Source: Clostridia bacterium
Lineage (GTDB): Bacteria; Bacillota; Clostridia; Peptostreptococcales; Anaerovoracaceae
Assembly (NCBI GenBank): GCA_024689865.1
Contig: JAILDA010000098.1
Coordinates: 1-62,168, forward strand
Direction: 5' to 3'
DNA length: 62,168 nt
Of this stretch, positions 16,781 through 24,581 are shown one piece after another. Each line of letters starts with the position of its first letter. Within the stretch, counting starts at the first letter, position 1. Under the pieces are notes generated by a model that saw only the letters and a list, made by a program, of their open reading frames with translations, was not told the origin of the DNA and made no database searches. The position numbers were made by a program, and so were the translations under genes.

Positions 16781-17977
16781 ATGATTATTCTGGTAGTTAA
16801 TTGCGGAAGCTCTTCACTGAAGTATCAGGTCCTCGACATGACGGACGAGAGCGTCCTCTGTAAGGGCAACGCCGAAAAAATCGGGCTTGAGGATTCTTTC
16901 ATAGGCCATAAGAAGGACGGAAAGACCACGAATGTGAAGGTCTACTGCAAGGATCATACCGCTGCTTTCAAGAACGTTTTAAAGATCCTCACCGATCCCG
17001 AGCTCGGCGTAATAAAGAGCACGGACGAGATAGGCGCCGTCGGTCACAGAGTACTGCACGGCGGAGCAAAGTTCGCATGCAGCATACTTGTGGACGACGA
17101 GGTCATAAAGGCCATCGAGGACTGCATCCCTCTCGGACCGCTCCATAATCCCGCGAACCTTATGGGTATCAAGGCTTGCATGGAGGCTATGCCCGGGCTT
17201 AAGAACGTTGCTGTGTTCGATACGGCATTCCACCAGACCATGGCTCCCAGCAGCTACATGTACGGACTTCCTTACGAGTATTACACCAAGTACGGCATCA
17301 GAAAGTACGGTTTCCACGGAACAAGTCACAGGTTCGTTGCAAGAAAGACCGCAGAATTCCTCGGAAGGCCTCAGGATGGTCTTAAGATCATATCCTGCCA
17401 CATAGGAAGCGGCGCATCCATCTGCGCCATAAAGGACGGCAAGTGCGTCGATACTTCAATGGGTCTTACACCTCTCGAAGGACTTATGATGGGGACCCGC
17501 TGCGGCGACCTGGATCCTGCTGCCATCACATTCATCCAGAAGAGGGAAGGCTTTGAACCTGAAGAACTGGATACCCTCATGAACAAGAAATCCGGACTTC
17601 TGGGCATCGGCGGATACTCCGACGCAAGAGACATCCACACCGCCATAGCAAACGGCGATGAAAAGGCAAAGCTTGCATTAGACATGTTCGTTCACCGCGT
17701 AAAGAAATACATCGGTTCTTACATTGCCGAGCTCAACGGAGCCGACGCTCTTGTCTTCACAGCCGGTCTTGGTGAGAACGATGACGTATTCAGATCGCTT
17801 ACATGCAAGGACATGGATTACCTCGGCATCAAGATAGACGAGGAAAAGAACAAGGGCCTGCGCGGCAAGGACGCGGACATATCCGCACCGGACTCCAAGG
17901 TAAAGGTCCTGATCCTTCCGACCAACGAAGAGCTGATGATCGCAAGAGATACTTTTGAGATCGTTACCGGAAAATAG
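16781..17977 (+). CDS. ackA: Acetate kinase
   Basis: Acetate kinase interconverts acetyl phosphate plus ADP with acetate plus ATP, the energy-yielding step of acetogenic fermentation. The 398-residue protein shows the ASKHA signatures VVNCGSSSLKYQV at the N-terminus, HRVLHGG near residue 89, DTAFHQTM near 148, GFHGTSH near 180, and GLTPLEGLMMGTR near 228. AAGGAGG precedes the ATG. No pta gene is adjacent; it must lie elsewhere if present. Confidence 0.98.
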   Translation: MIILVVNCGSSSLKYQVLDMTDESVLCKGNAEKIGLEDSFIGHKKDGKTTNVKVYCKDHTAAFKNVLKILTDPELGVIKSTDEIGAVGHRVLHGGAKFACSILVDDEVIKAIEDCIPLGPLHNPANLMGIKACMEAMPGLKNVAVFDTAFHQTMAPSSYMYGLPYEYYTKYGIRKYGFHGTSHRFVARKTAEFLGRPQDGLKIISCHIGSGASICAIKDGKCVDTSMGLTPLEGLMMGTRCGDLDPAAITFIQKREGFEPEELDTLMNKKSGLLGIGGYSDARDIHTAIANGDEKAKLALDMFVHRVKKYIGSYIAELNGADALVFTAGLGENDDVFRSLTCKDMDYLGIKIDEEKNKGLRGKDADISAPDSKVKVLILPTNEELMIARDTFEIVTGK

Positions 17978-17997
17978 TAAAACGCACAAAGTTCTGC

Positions 17998-18026
17998 TTG
18001 ACAAAGCTTCGCTGCGTCATTAAACT
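17998..18026 (+). promoter_or_regulatory. Sigma-A promoter for rpmF
   Basis: A perfect -35 TTGACA (17998-18003) is followed after 17 bp by TAAACT (18021-18026), matching four of six -10 positions. It lies in the ackA-rpmF gap and would start near 18033, just before the AGAAGGAGG site of rpmF. Confidence 0.7.
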
Positions 18027-18062
18027 ATAAAAGCTGATTTTTTTCAGAAGGAGGAATGTCAA

Positions 18063-18242
18063 ATGGCAACACCTAAGAGAAAAACGTCTAAAGCTATAAC
18101 GAGCCAGAGGACCAAGGCCAACATGAAGAAGACCGGTCCTGCTCTTTCTGAATGCCCGAAGTGCCACCAGCCCAAGCTGCCGCACAGAGTATGCCCCAAC
18201 TGCAACTACTACGATGGCAAGGCAGTTATCGCAGAAGAATAA
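18063..18242 (+). CDS. rpmF: 50S ribosomal protein L32
   Basis: This 59-residue small-gene product begins MATPKRKTSKAITSQRTK and has a zinc ribbon with Cys31, Cys34, Cys44 and Cys47 (CPKC...CPNC), the zinc-binding form of L32. AGAAGGAGG lies 8 nt before the ATG. In many Clostridia a DUF177 gene sits between ackA and rpmF and plsX follows; neither is present here. A strong hairpin terminator follows. Confidence 0.97.
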   Translation: MATPKRKTSKAITSQRTKANMKKTGPALSECPKCHQPKLPHRVCPNCNYYDGKAVIAEE

Positions 18243-18274
18243 TTCAGATTTTTACTTTAGCTAAAGACAAAATC

Positions 18275-18302
18275 AAAGAGCTCCCGGACGCGGGAGCTCT
18301 TT
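18275..18302. terminator. Bidirectional terminator between rpmF and tRNA-Leu
   Basis: A perfect 12-bp stem, AAAGAGCTCCCG (18275-18286) and CGGGAGCTCTTT (18291-18302), with a 4-nt loop. T-rich tails follow on both strands, better on the minus strand (TTTGATTTTGT). It serves the convergent rpmF and tRNA-Leu genes. Confidence 0.88.
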
Positions 18303-18312
18303 CTCGTTATAA

Positions 18313-18399
18313 TGGTGCCGGCGGCGGGGGTCGAACCCGCACGGTATCGCTACCACGGGATTTTGAGTCCCGCGCGTCTGCCAGTTCCACCACGCCGGC
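18313..18399 (-). tRNA. tRNA-Leu (anticodon CAA)
   Basis: The minus strand gives an 87-nt class II tRNA. The acceptor stem GCCGGCG pairs with CGCCGGC, followed by the encoded ACCA end. The D-arm contains GGCAGACGCGC. The anticodon stem GGGA/TCCC holds loop CTCAAAA with anticodon CAA, which reads the leucine codon UUG. The long variable arm GTGGTAGCGATACCG and T-arm GGTTCGACCCC complete it. It stands alone rather than in a tRNA cluster. Confidence 0.97.
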
Positions 18400-18412
18400 G
18401 TTACGGTAAATT

Positions 18413-18441
18413 ATAATATCAAATCATTATTTTAAAATCAA
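18413..18441 (-). promoter_or_regulatory. Promoter for tRNA-Leu
   Basis: Read on the minus strand: -35 TTGATT (18441-18436), a 17-bp spacer, and -10 TATTAT (18418-18413), which overlaps a TATAAT three bases further on. The start would be near 18406, just upstream of the tRNA 5' end. Confidence 0.55.
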
Positions 18442-18448
18442 TATGTTA

Positions 18449-18525
18449 CTGATGCCCTCAGGCAGTCATCCACGACAGAATGTGGCATTTCAGGCTTTTG
18501 AGGGATGGCAGCTGCGATTGGTTTT
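18449..18525. other. Structured intergenic element of unknown nature
   Basis: This GC-richer segment sits in an AT-rich gap between tRNA-Leu and yajC. CCCTCA (18455-18460) pairs with TGAGGG (18499-18504) around an inner hairpin CCAC (18470-18473) / GTGG (18482-18485). A GCAGCTGC palindrome and a run of six Ts follow on the plus strand. A 38-codon open frame starts at 18452 without a ribosome site; I do not believe it is a gene. It could be a small RNA, a dispersed repeat or a relic. I do not recognise it as SRP, 6S or tmRNA. Confidence 0.4.
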
Positions 18526-18547
18526 TTCTATATTATTTAAAAACAAG

Positions 18548-18575
18548 TTGATTTTATATAGGTTTTGATTATAAT
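18548..18575 (+). promoter_or_regulatory. Sigma-A promoter for yajC
   Basis: TTGATT (18548-18553) and TATAAT (18570-18575) are separated by 16 bp. The predicted start is about 25 bp before the yajC start codon, just upstream of GGGAGGT. Confidence 0.7.
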
Positions 18576-18607
18576 AAATCTATATGATTATGCACGGGAG
18601 GTAAGTT

Positions 18608-19099
18608 ATGTACATAGCATATGCAGCAGATGGTTCCAGCGCAGGTGGATTAGGAAACGGCTGGATGACTTGGGTAATGATCGCGGTCATCTTCGCGGCG
18701 CTTTATTTTTTCACCATCAGACCTCAGAACAAGAGGGACAAGGAGCTTAAGAACTTCAGGAACAATCTTAAACCCGGAGACGAGATCGTGACGATAGGCG
18801 GTATCTACGGCAGAGTCGTCAGGATCATGGAAGACCGTGTAGTTATAGTAGTCGGATCCGAAAAGACCAAGCTGGAAATGGCCAAGAGCGCCATCAACAG
18901 CTATGCAAGTCCGAGCAATGCAGCTGCTTCTTCCGCACCCAAGGCTAAGGAAGCGGAGGAACCGGAAAAGGAGAGCAAACCTTCTCCGAAGTCCATCAAG
19001 AAGCTCGGAGCCGCCAAGAAGGAAGCAGAAGCCGTTGCTGAGGAGGCCGGACAGACCGTTGCCGAAGCACTGGACGAAGTTGCTGAAAAGACGGAGTGA
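18608..19099 (+). CDS. yajC: Preprotein translocase subunit YajC, with a long C-terminal tail
   Basis: YajC is a small single-span membrane protein of the SecDF-YajC complex that assists Sec export. The membrane helix (about residues 20-36, TWVMIAVIFAALYFF) is followed by the family motif IRPQNKRDKE and the folded block LKPGDEIVTIGGIYGRVV. Residues about 100-163 are a low-complexity A/E/K/P tail, making the protein 163 aa against the usual 85-110. GGGAGGTAAGTT precedes the ATG. No secD or secF lies beside it, and a terminator follows immediately. Confidence 0.93.
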   Translation: MYIAYAADGSSAGGLGNGWMTWVMIAVIFAALYFFTIRPQNKRDKELKNFRNNLKPGDEIVTIGGIYGRVVRIMEDRVVIVVGSEKTKLEMAKSAINSYASPSNAAASSAPKAKEAEEPEKESKPSPKSIKKLGAAKKEAEAVAEEAGQTVAEALDEVAEKTE

Positions 19100-19116
19100 T
19101 CTCATGCCTACTGCAG

Positions 19117-19152
19117 GGCATGTGCGTTTTCGGCGCGCATGCCTTGTTTTTT
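19117..19152 (+). terminator. Intrinsic terminator after yajC
   Basis: GGCATGTGCG (19117-19126) pairs with CGCGCATGCC (19134-19143) over 10 bp with one G-T wobble, and is followed by TTGTTTTTT. It lies between yajC and rel, and its T-run runs straight into the rel -10 box. Confidence 0.88.
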
Positions 19153-19157
19153 ATAAT
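19152..19157 (+). promoter_or_regulatory. -10 box for rel, abutting the yajC terminator
   Basis: A perfect TATAAT follows directly on the terminator T-run. The region 17 bp upstream (TTCGGC, 19129-19134) lies in the hairpin loop and is a weak -35. The start would be near 19164, leaving a leader of only about 20 nt with no Shine-Dalgarno. Confidence 0.5.
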
Positions 19158-19183
19158 AGCGAAACGATAAAAAACGCATTTCT

Positions 19184-21358
19184 ATGACAGAATATGTTAA
19201 GGAGCTTCTCGCGATAAACCCTTCGTACGATCCGGATCTTCTGGAGAAGGCGTTCGCGAAAGCCTCACAACTGCATGAAGGACAGCTCAGGAAATCGGGC
19301 GAACCGTACATAATCCACCCGATGGCTGTAGGAAAGATACTTGCCGAGCTTGGCATGGACGATAAGACCATAGCGGCAGGTCTTCTTCATGATGTCGTAG
19401 AAGATACTTCTTACACCAAGGCGGATGTTCTTAACGATTTCGGAGAGGACGTTGCGGTAATGGTGGACGGCGTAACCAAACTTACCAACCTGGTCTATAC
19501 ATCCAGGGAAGAAGCTCAGGCCGAGAACGTCCGCAAGATGTTCCTTGCAATGTCCAAGGACATCCGCATCCTGATAATCAAGGTCTGCGACAGACTTCAC
19601 AACATGCGCACCATAGATTATCAGACGCCGGAAAAGATAAGGGAAAAGAGCAGGGAAACGCTGGAGATATACGCACCCATAGCCGCCAGGCTCGGTATGT
19701 ACAGGATAAAGATCGAACTGGAGGACATTGCATTCCAGCATCTCTATCCGGAAGCTTACGCGCATATCGACAAGGAGATGGAGAAGCGCCGCAGGTCCAT
19801 AAACGTCTCCATAGACGAGCTTTGCCAGAGGATAAAGGAGCTTGTGGATTCGCTCGGCATTAAATCGGAGATATACGGCAGGGAAAAGCACTACTACAGC
19901 ATCTACAAAAAGATGATACAGCAGAACAAGGAGATCAGCGAGATCTTCGATCTTACTGCAGTTCGTATCATCGTGGATACGGTAAGAGACTGCTACGCAG
20001 TTCTTGGAGCCATACATACAAAGTGGACGCCGATACCGGGCAGGTTTAAGGACTACATAGCCATGCCTAAGTCCAACATGTACCAGTCGCTGCATACTAC
20101 GCTTTTATCCAAGACCGGAAATCCTTTCGAGATCCAGATTAGGACGTGGGAGATGCACCGTGTGGCTGAGTACGGTATCGCGGCGCATTGGAAATACAAG
20201 GAAGGCATAACCGGCAGCAAGGACAGCGAAGAAGTTAAGCTTGCCTGGATACGCCAGACCCTTGAGTGGCAGCAGGAAGCCAGAGACTCCCAGGAGTTCA
20301 TGGAGACTCTTAAGGTGGATCTGTTCTCTAACCAGGTATTCGTATTTACTCCAAAGGGAGACGTAATAGAGCTCCCCGCAGGATCTACGCCTCTGGACTT
20401 TGCCTACAAGATACACTCCCGCATAGGAGAAAAGTGTGTGGGCGCAAGGGTAAACGGCAAGATGGTGCCCATAACCTACGTGCTTCAGAACGGCGAGATC
20501 GTGGAGGTAGTAACTTCCAGCAACTCCCGCGGTCCAAGCATAGACTGGCTCAAGATAGTAAAGACCAACTCCGCGCGCACCAAGATAAGGCAGTACCTTA
20601 AGAAGGAGAACAAGGTCCAGGGCACCGGCAAAGGAAAGGAAGCGCTTGAAAAGGCTGCTAAGAGAAGGGAACTCGATCCCGAGAAATTCCTTAAGCCAAG
20701 CTACGTGGACAGAGCTGCCAAGGCCCAGAATTTCGACAATGTGGACGATCTTTACGCTGCTTTAAGCGCCGGTGGATCCATCATAAACAAGACTCTTCTT
20801 ATGTGCATCAGCTACTACCGCGAGGAAGAGCAGGCGCAGCTTAAGAGGCTGGAAAGAGAAGAAAAACGCAAGGATACCGCTGCCAAGAAGAGAGCAAGCA
20901 AGAATACCAAAGGCGTTACAGTTAAGGGTGTGGATAACCTTCTTGTCCGCTTTTCCAGATGCTGCAATCCGGTCCCCGGAGACGAGATAATCGGTTATAC
21001 CACCAAGGGCAGAGGTGTAAGCATCCACCGCAAAGACTGCATCAACATTCTTAACCTGCCGGAAGAAGAACAGGGCAGGCTTATAGATGTAGACTGGGAT
21101 CTCGGAGACGGAGAGATGTACTTCGAGGCCAGCATCACCATCGTGGCGGACGACAGAAAAGGACTTTTCTCCGATGTTTCAAAGGTCTGCGACGATCTCG
21201 ACATCAACCTTACAGGAGTCCACGCGCAGGCGGATCCGAGCGGAGTATCGACGCTTAATCTGCTGCTCCAGATAACCAATACCGGAGACATAGACAAGAT
21301 CATCGGAAGGTTCCGCCAGATAAAGGACGTTCTGGACGTATACAGGACCAATTACTGA
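19184..21358 (+). CDS. rel: Bifunctional (p)ppGpp synthetase/hydrolase Rel
   Basis: Rel makes and degrades (p)ppGpp, the stringent-response alarmone. The 724-residue protein has an intact HD hydrolase domain (HP near residues 45-46, LLHDVVEDT with HD at 69-70), a synthetase domain (about 220-370), a TGS domain (VFVFTPKGDVIELPAGST, about 385-450) and a C-terminal ACT domain (about 645-724). The length is typical of long Rel/Spo enzymes. MTEYVKELLAINPSYDP aligns well with known N-termini, so the ATG at 19184 is preferred despite having no ribosome site. The next gene starts one base after its stop. Confidence 0.97.
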   Translation: MTEYVKELLAINPSYDPDLLEKAFAKASQLHEGQLRKSGEPYIIHPMAVGKILAELGMDDKTIAAGLLHDVVEDTSYTKADVLNDFGEDVAVMVDGVTKLTNLVYTSREEAQAENVRKMFLAMSKDIRILIIKVCDRLHNMRTIDYQTPEKIREKSRETLEIYAPIAARLGMYRIKIELEDIAFQHLYPEAYAHIDKEMEKRRRSINVSIDELCQRIKELVDSLGIKSEIYGREKHYYSIYKKMIQQNKEISEIFDLTAVRIIVDTVRDCYAVLGAIHTKWTPIPGRFKDYIAMPKSNMYQSLHTTLLSKTGNPFEIQIRTWEMHRVAEYGIAAHWKYKEGITGSKDSEEVKLAWIRQTLEWQQEARDSQEFMETLKVDLFSNQVFVFTPKGDVIELPAGSTPLDFAYKIHSRIGEKCVGARVNGKMVPITYVLQNGEIVEVVTSSNSRGPSIDWLKIVKTNSARTKIRQYLKKENKVQGTGKGKEALEKAAKRRELDPEKFLKPSYVDRAAKAQNFDNVDDLYAALSAGGSIINKTLLMCISYYREEEQAQLKRLEREEKRKDTAAKKRASKNTKGVTVKGVDNLLVRFSRCCNPVPGDEIIGYTTKGRGVSIHRKDCINILNLPEEEQGRLIDVDWDLGDGEMYFEASITIVADDRKGLFSDVSKVCDDLDINLTGVHAQADPSGVSTLNLLLQITNTGDIDKIIGRFRQIKDVLDVYRTNY

Positions 21359-21359
21359 C

Positions 21360-21980
21360 ATGAAGATACAAAGATACATCGCTAGAAACATGTTCGGGAC
21401 CAACGCCTACCTGGTCTGGGATGAGGAGAGCAAAAAGGCTTTCATCGTGGATCCGGGCGCTGAATTCCCGGAGGCCGTCGATCTCATAGAAAAGCAAGGG
21501 CTTGATCTGGAATACATAATGATAACCCATGCGCACGGGGATCATACCGGAGGCATTAACTTCTTCAGGGAGCATTTCCCCGGCGCTAAGCTTCTTGCCG
21601 CAAGGGCGGAAAGAAAGATGCTTTACGACAGGCACGCAAGCATGGGCAAGGGCGGATACACGGCAGACGTGGAAGTCCGCGACGGAGATACGCTTAACAT
21701 AGGTGCCATGGAGCTAAGGTTCATCGATTGTCCGGGCCACACTCCGGGCGGCATGAGCATCTATGCGGATAAAAAGGTGCTTTTCTCCGGAGATACGCTC
21801 TTCCATGCATCTGTGGGACGCACGGATCTTCCAGGCGGAGACTGGGAAGTTCTTGAAGAAACACTTAAGAATAAACTGTATGTCCTTCCGGACGACACCG
21901 TTGTCCTTCCCGGACATATGGACGAGACTACGATAGGCTACGAAAAAAGGTACAACCCCTTTGTACAGGCTGACGATTAA
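21360..21980 (+). CDS. Metallo-beta-lactamase-fold hydrolase (glyoxalase II-like)
   Basis: This 206-residue hydrolase has the signature THAHGDHTGG (HxHxDH at residues 57-62), a second ligand block DCPGHTPGGM near 122, FSGDTLFHASVGRTDLPGG near 141, and PGHMDETTIGYEKRYNP near 189. It resembles YqgX/glyoxalase II proteins that cleave S-D-lactoylglutathione-like thioesters; the real substrate is unknown. rel-MBL-hemZ-hisS-aspS is a conserved Clostridial order; here the dtd gene usually between rel and this one is absent. It overlaps hemZ by 20 bp. Confidence 0.9.
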   Translation: MKIQRYIARNMFGTNAYLVWDEESKKAFIVDPGAEFPEAVDLIEKQGLDLEYIMITHAHGDHTGGINFFREHFPGAKLLAARAERKMLYDRHASMGKGGYTADVEVRDGDTLNIGAMELRFIDCPGHTPGGMSIYADKKVLFSGDTLFHASVGRTDLPGGDWEVLEETLKNKLYVLPDDTVVLPGHMDETTIGYEKRYNPFVQADD

Positions 21981-23304
21981 AGACGAAAAGAACAGATACG
22001 AACTTACGGAACTTGCGAAGATGTTCGTCTCCGCGGACGAACTGGATACTTCCGCGGATGGTCCGGACAGTTTCTGCATTCCGGGTGCGGACGAACTGGA
22101 CCGCAATGCTCAGAAACGCGTCCTATACGGATACATGGCCGAGCTTTCCGGCAAGCAGCTTAGCTGGGGAACTCTTACAGGCGTAAGACCGCTCAAGCTT
22201 TTCAACAAGCTTGTAAGGCAGTGCGGAACTCCTTCCGGAGCCGAGGATATTCTTAAGTCCGAGTACCTTGTAAGTCCCGAAAAGACCTCGCTTCTGCGAA
22301 AGGTCTGGGACACACAGAGCAGAATCTCTTTTAACAGAGATCCTAAGGCTGTAGGCGTCTACATAGGAATACCGTTCTGTCCCACCAGGTGTTTGTACTG
22401 TTCGTTCACATCGAACAAATACAGCAGGGAAAAGTCCGAGGCTTATCTAAAGGCTCTGGAACTGGAGATGTATGCAGTAGCGGAACTCTTCAGAACTAAA
22501 GGGCTATACGCAGATTCTATATATATAGGCGGCGGAACTCCTTCGTCCTTGGAAGAAGATCAGTTCCAATGGCTTACCGATAAGGCTGCTGCGTCCTTTC
22601 TGACAGCAAAAACGGCCGAATTCACGGTGGAATGCGGCAGGCCGGACTCCATTACTGTAGGCAAGCTGAAAGCCCTTGTTAAGAGCGGATGCGGCCGTAT
22701 AAGCATAAACCCGCAGAGCATGCAGCCAAAAACGCTGGAACTCATAGGAAGGGCTCACAGACCGGAAGACATAAATAAGGCTTTCGCTCTTGCTAAGGAT
22801 GCCGGAGTCAAGATAATAAACGCGGATCTTATCGCAGGGCTTCCGTCGGAAAAACCGGAAGACATGGCGGACTCCTTAAAAAAGATCATGGATCTGGGGC
22901 CTCAGAACATAACCGTCCATACGCTTGCGGTAAAGCGCGGATCGCGTCTTATAGAGCAGGACAAGGACATGTCCTACAGCGCCGGAGACGTTGTTTCCGA
23001 AATGCTTTCTGAAAGCTTTGCCTCTTTGGAAAAAGCGGGATACGCACCGTATTATCTGTACAGGCAGAAGCACATGGCCGGCAACATGGAGAATACGGGA
23101 TGGTCGCTCCCCGGGTGCGAAAGCATTTACAACATCCGGATCATGGAGGAGGACCAGTCCATAATAGCGCTCGGTGCAGGCGGCGTCTCCAAGATCTATT
23201 ATCCGGAAGAAGACCGCATAGAACGGGTAGCTAACGTATCGAATTACGAAATATACACGGAAAGGATCCGTGAGATGATAAAAAGGAAGGAGGATGCGCT
23301 GTGA
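21961..23304 (+). CDS. hemZ: HemZ-family radical SAM protein (coproporphyrinogen dehydrogenase-like)
   Basis: This 447-residue radical-SAM enzyme has the cluster motif CPTRCLYC (CxxxCxxC) near residue 140, and the HemN-type GGGTPSSLEE and GLPSEKPEDM blocks. It has the N-terminal extension typical of HemZ, linked to coproporphyrinogen oxidation under anaerobic conditions; many Clostridia carry it without full haem synthesis, so the activity is inferred. The start is TTG at 21961, within the previous gene; the residues from there match family N-termini. Its stop overlaps the GTG start of hisS. Confidence 0.88.
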   Translation: MYRLTIKDEKNRYELTELAKMFVSADELDTSADGPDSFCIPGADELDRNAQKRVLYGYMAELSGKQLSWGTLTGVRPLKLFNKLVRQCGTPSGAEDILKSEYLVSPEKTSLLRKVWDTQSRISFNRDPKAVGVYIGIPFCPTRCLYCSFTSNKYSREKSEAYLKALELEMYAVAELFRTKGLYADSIYIGGGTPSSLEEDQFQWLTDKAAASFLTAKTAEFTVECGRPDSITVGKLKALVKSGCGRISINPQSMQPKTLELIGRAHRPEDINKAFALAKDAGVKIINADLIAGLPSEKPEDMADSLKKIMDLGPQNITVHTLAVKRGSRLIEQDKDMSYSAGDVVSEMLSESFASLEKAGYAPYYLYRQKHMAGNMENTGWSLPGCESIYNIRIMEEDQSIIALGAGGVSKIYYPEEDRIERVANVSNYEIYTERIREMIKRKEDAL

Positions 23305-24566
23305 TAAGTATCCCCAAAGGAATGAAAGACATACTGCCGTCCGATTCCGGAAAATGGCAGTACATAGAGAACAAGTTCATGGCCATTGCCGCAAAATACG
23401 GTTTTTCGGAGCTCCGCACTCCCATGGTCGAACACACGGAGCTTTTTGCCCGCGGCATAGGCGATACTACAGACGTAGTCCAGAAGGAGATGTACAGCTT
23501 CGTCATCTCCGACAGGAGTCTTACGCTCAAGCCCGAAGGCACTGCAGGCGTAGTTCGCTCTTTCATAGAGAATAAACTTTATGCCGCCGGACTTCCGGCA
23601 AAGTATTACTACATAACTCCTTGCTACCGCTACGAAAAGATGCAGAAGGGCAGGCAGAGGGAGTTCCACCAGTTCGGCATCGAGATCTTCGGATCGGACA
23701 ACATGCTTGCCGACGCAGAAGTAATACTTCTTGCATATGACTTTCTTACATCTGTTGGCATAGACGACGTAAAGCTAAAAATAAACAGCATAGGCTGCAG
23801 AAACTGCCGTTCCACTTATAGAAAGGCACTGCAGGACTTCCTAAGGCCTGTCTACGACCAGCTCTGCGATACCTGCAAGAGCCGTTTCGAAAAGAACCCG
23901 ATGCGCATTCTTGACTGCAAGGATCCGGACTGCAAAAAGCTGGTTCAGGGTGCTCCAGTAATGCTGGACTATCTGGATGACGACTGCAGGAACGCTTTTG
24001 AAAGACTTAAGGAACTGCTGGATGTCTACGGCATTCCTTACGAAGTAGATCCCGGCATCGTAAGAGGTCTGGATTACTACACCAAGACCGCTTTCGAGTT
24101 CGTATCGGACAAGCTTGGCTCCCAGTCCACGGTCTGCGGCGGAGGCCGTTACGACCACCTGGTAGAGGAACTCGGAGGTCCCGATACCCCGGGCGTTGGC
24201 TTTGGCCTTGGCATAGAGAGACTGCTGCTTATCCTTGAAGCTTCCGGCATAGAACTCCCGGGAAGCAATATTCCGGACGTTCTTGTCTGCGGACTCGGCG
24301 ATCGCGCGCAGAAGGCTTCGCTTAAACTTGCGGCGGAACTTCGCGAAAGCGGAATGTCCGTCATTACGGACGTAATGGAAAGGAGCCTTAAGGCTCAGAT
24401 GAAATACGCGGACCGCCTTGGCGCGCGCTTTGTAGTCGTAATTGGCGAGGACGAACTTTCAAAAGGATCTGCGGTGCTCAGAAGCATGGCCGATTCTTCT
24501 CAGGAAGATGTAAAACTCGAAGATCTGAAAGATAAGCTTACTGAGCTTCTTTCGGAGATCCGATAA
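23301..24566 (+). CDS. hisS: Histidyl-tRNA synthetase
   Basis: This class II synthetase charges tRNA-His. The 421-residue protein has motif 1 near IPKGMKDILPSDSGKW, motif 2 around CYRYEKMQKGRQREFHQFG, the histidine-specific block GIVRGLDYYTKTAFE, motif 3 GVGFGLGIERLLL, and the C-terminal anticodon-binding domain. The start is GTG at 23301 with GGAGG upstream, overlapping the hemZ stop. No T-box leader precedes it; expression depends on the upstream operon. Confidence 0.98.
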   Translation: MISIPKGMKDILPSDSGKWQYIENKFMAIAAKYGFSELRTPMVEHTELFARGIGDTTDVVQKEMYSFVISDRSLTLKPEGTAGVVRSFIENKLYAAGLPAKYYYITPCYRYEKMQKGRQREFHQFGIEIFGSDNMLADAEVILLAYDFLTSVGIDDVKLKINSIGCRNCRSTYRKALQDFLRPVYDQLCDTCKSRFEKNPMRILDCKDPDCKKLVQGAPVMLDYLDDDCRNAFERLKELLDVYGIPYEVDPGIVRGLDYYTKTAFEFVSDKLGSQSTVCGGGRYDHLVEELGGPDTPGVGFGLGIERLLLILEASGIELPGSNIPDVLVCGLGDRAQKASLKLAAELRESGMSVITDVMERSLKAQMKYADRLGARFVVVIGEDELSKGSAVLRSMADSSQEDVKLEDLKDKLTELLSEIR

Positions 24567-24581
24567 AATAAAAGGTGTAAA

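Noticed and set aside
18449..18525. SRP RNA, 6S RNA or tmRNA in the tRNA-Leu/yajC gap
   Set aside because: The SRP GGAAG/AGCA tetraloop region, a 6S open bubble and a tmRNA tag-reading frame with tRNA-like ends are all absent.
18452..18568. A 38-codon open frame in the tRNA-Leu/yajC gap
   Set aside because: There is no Shine-Dalgarno, no recognisable product, and it runs through a T-run and the yajC -35 box. Better seen as part of a structured element.
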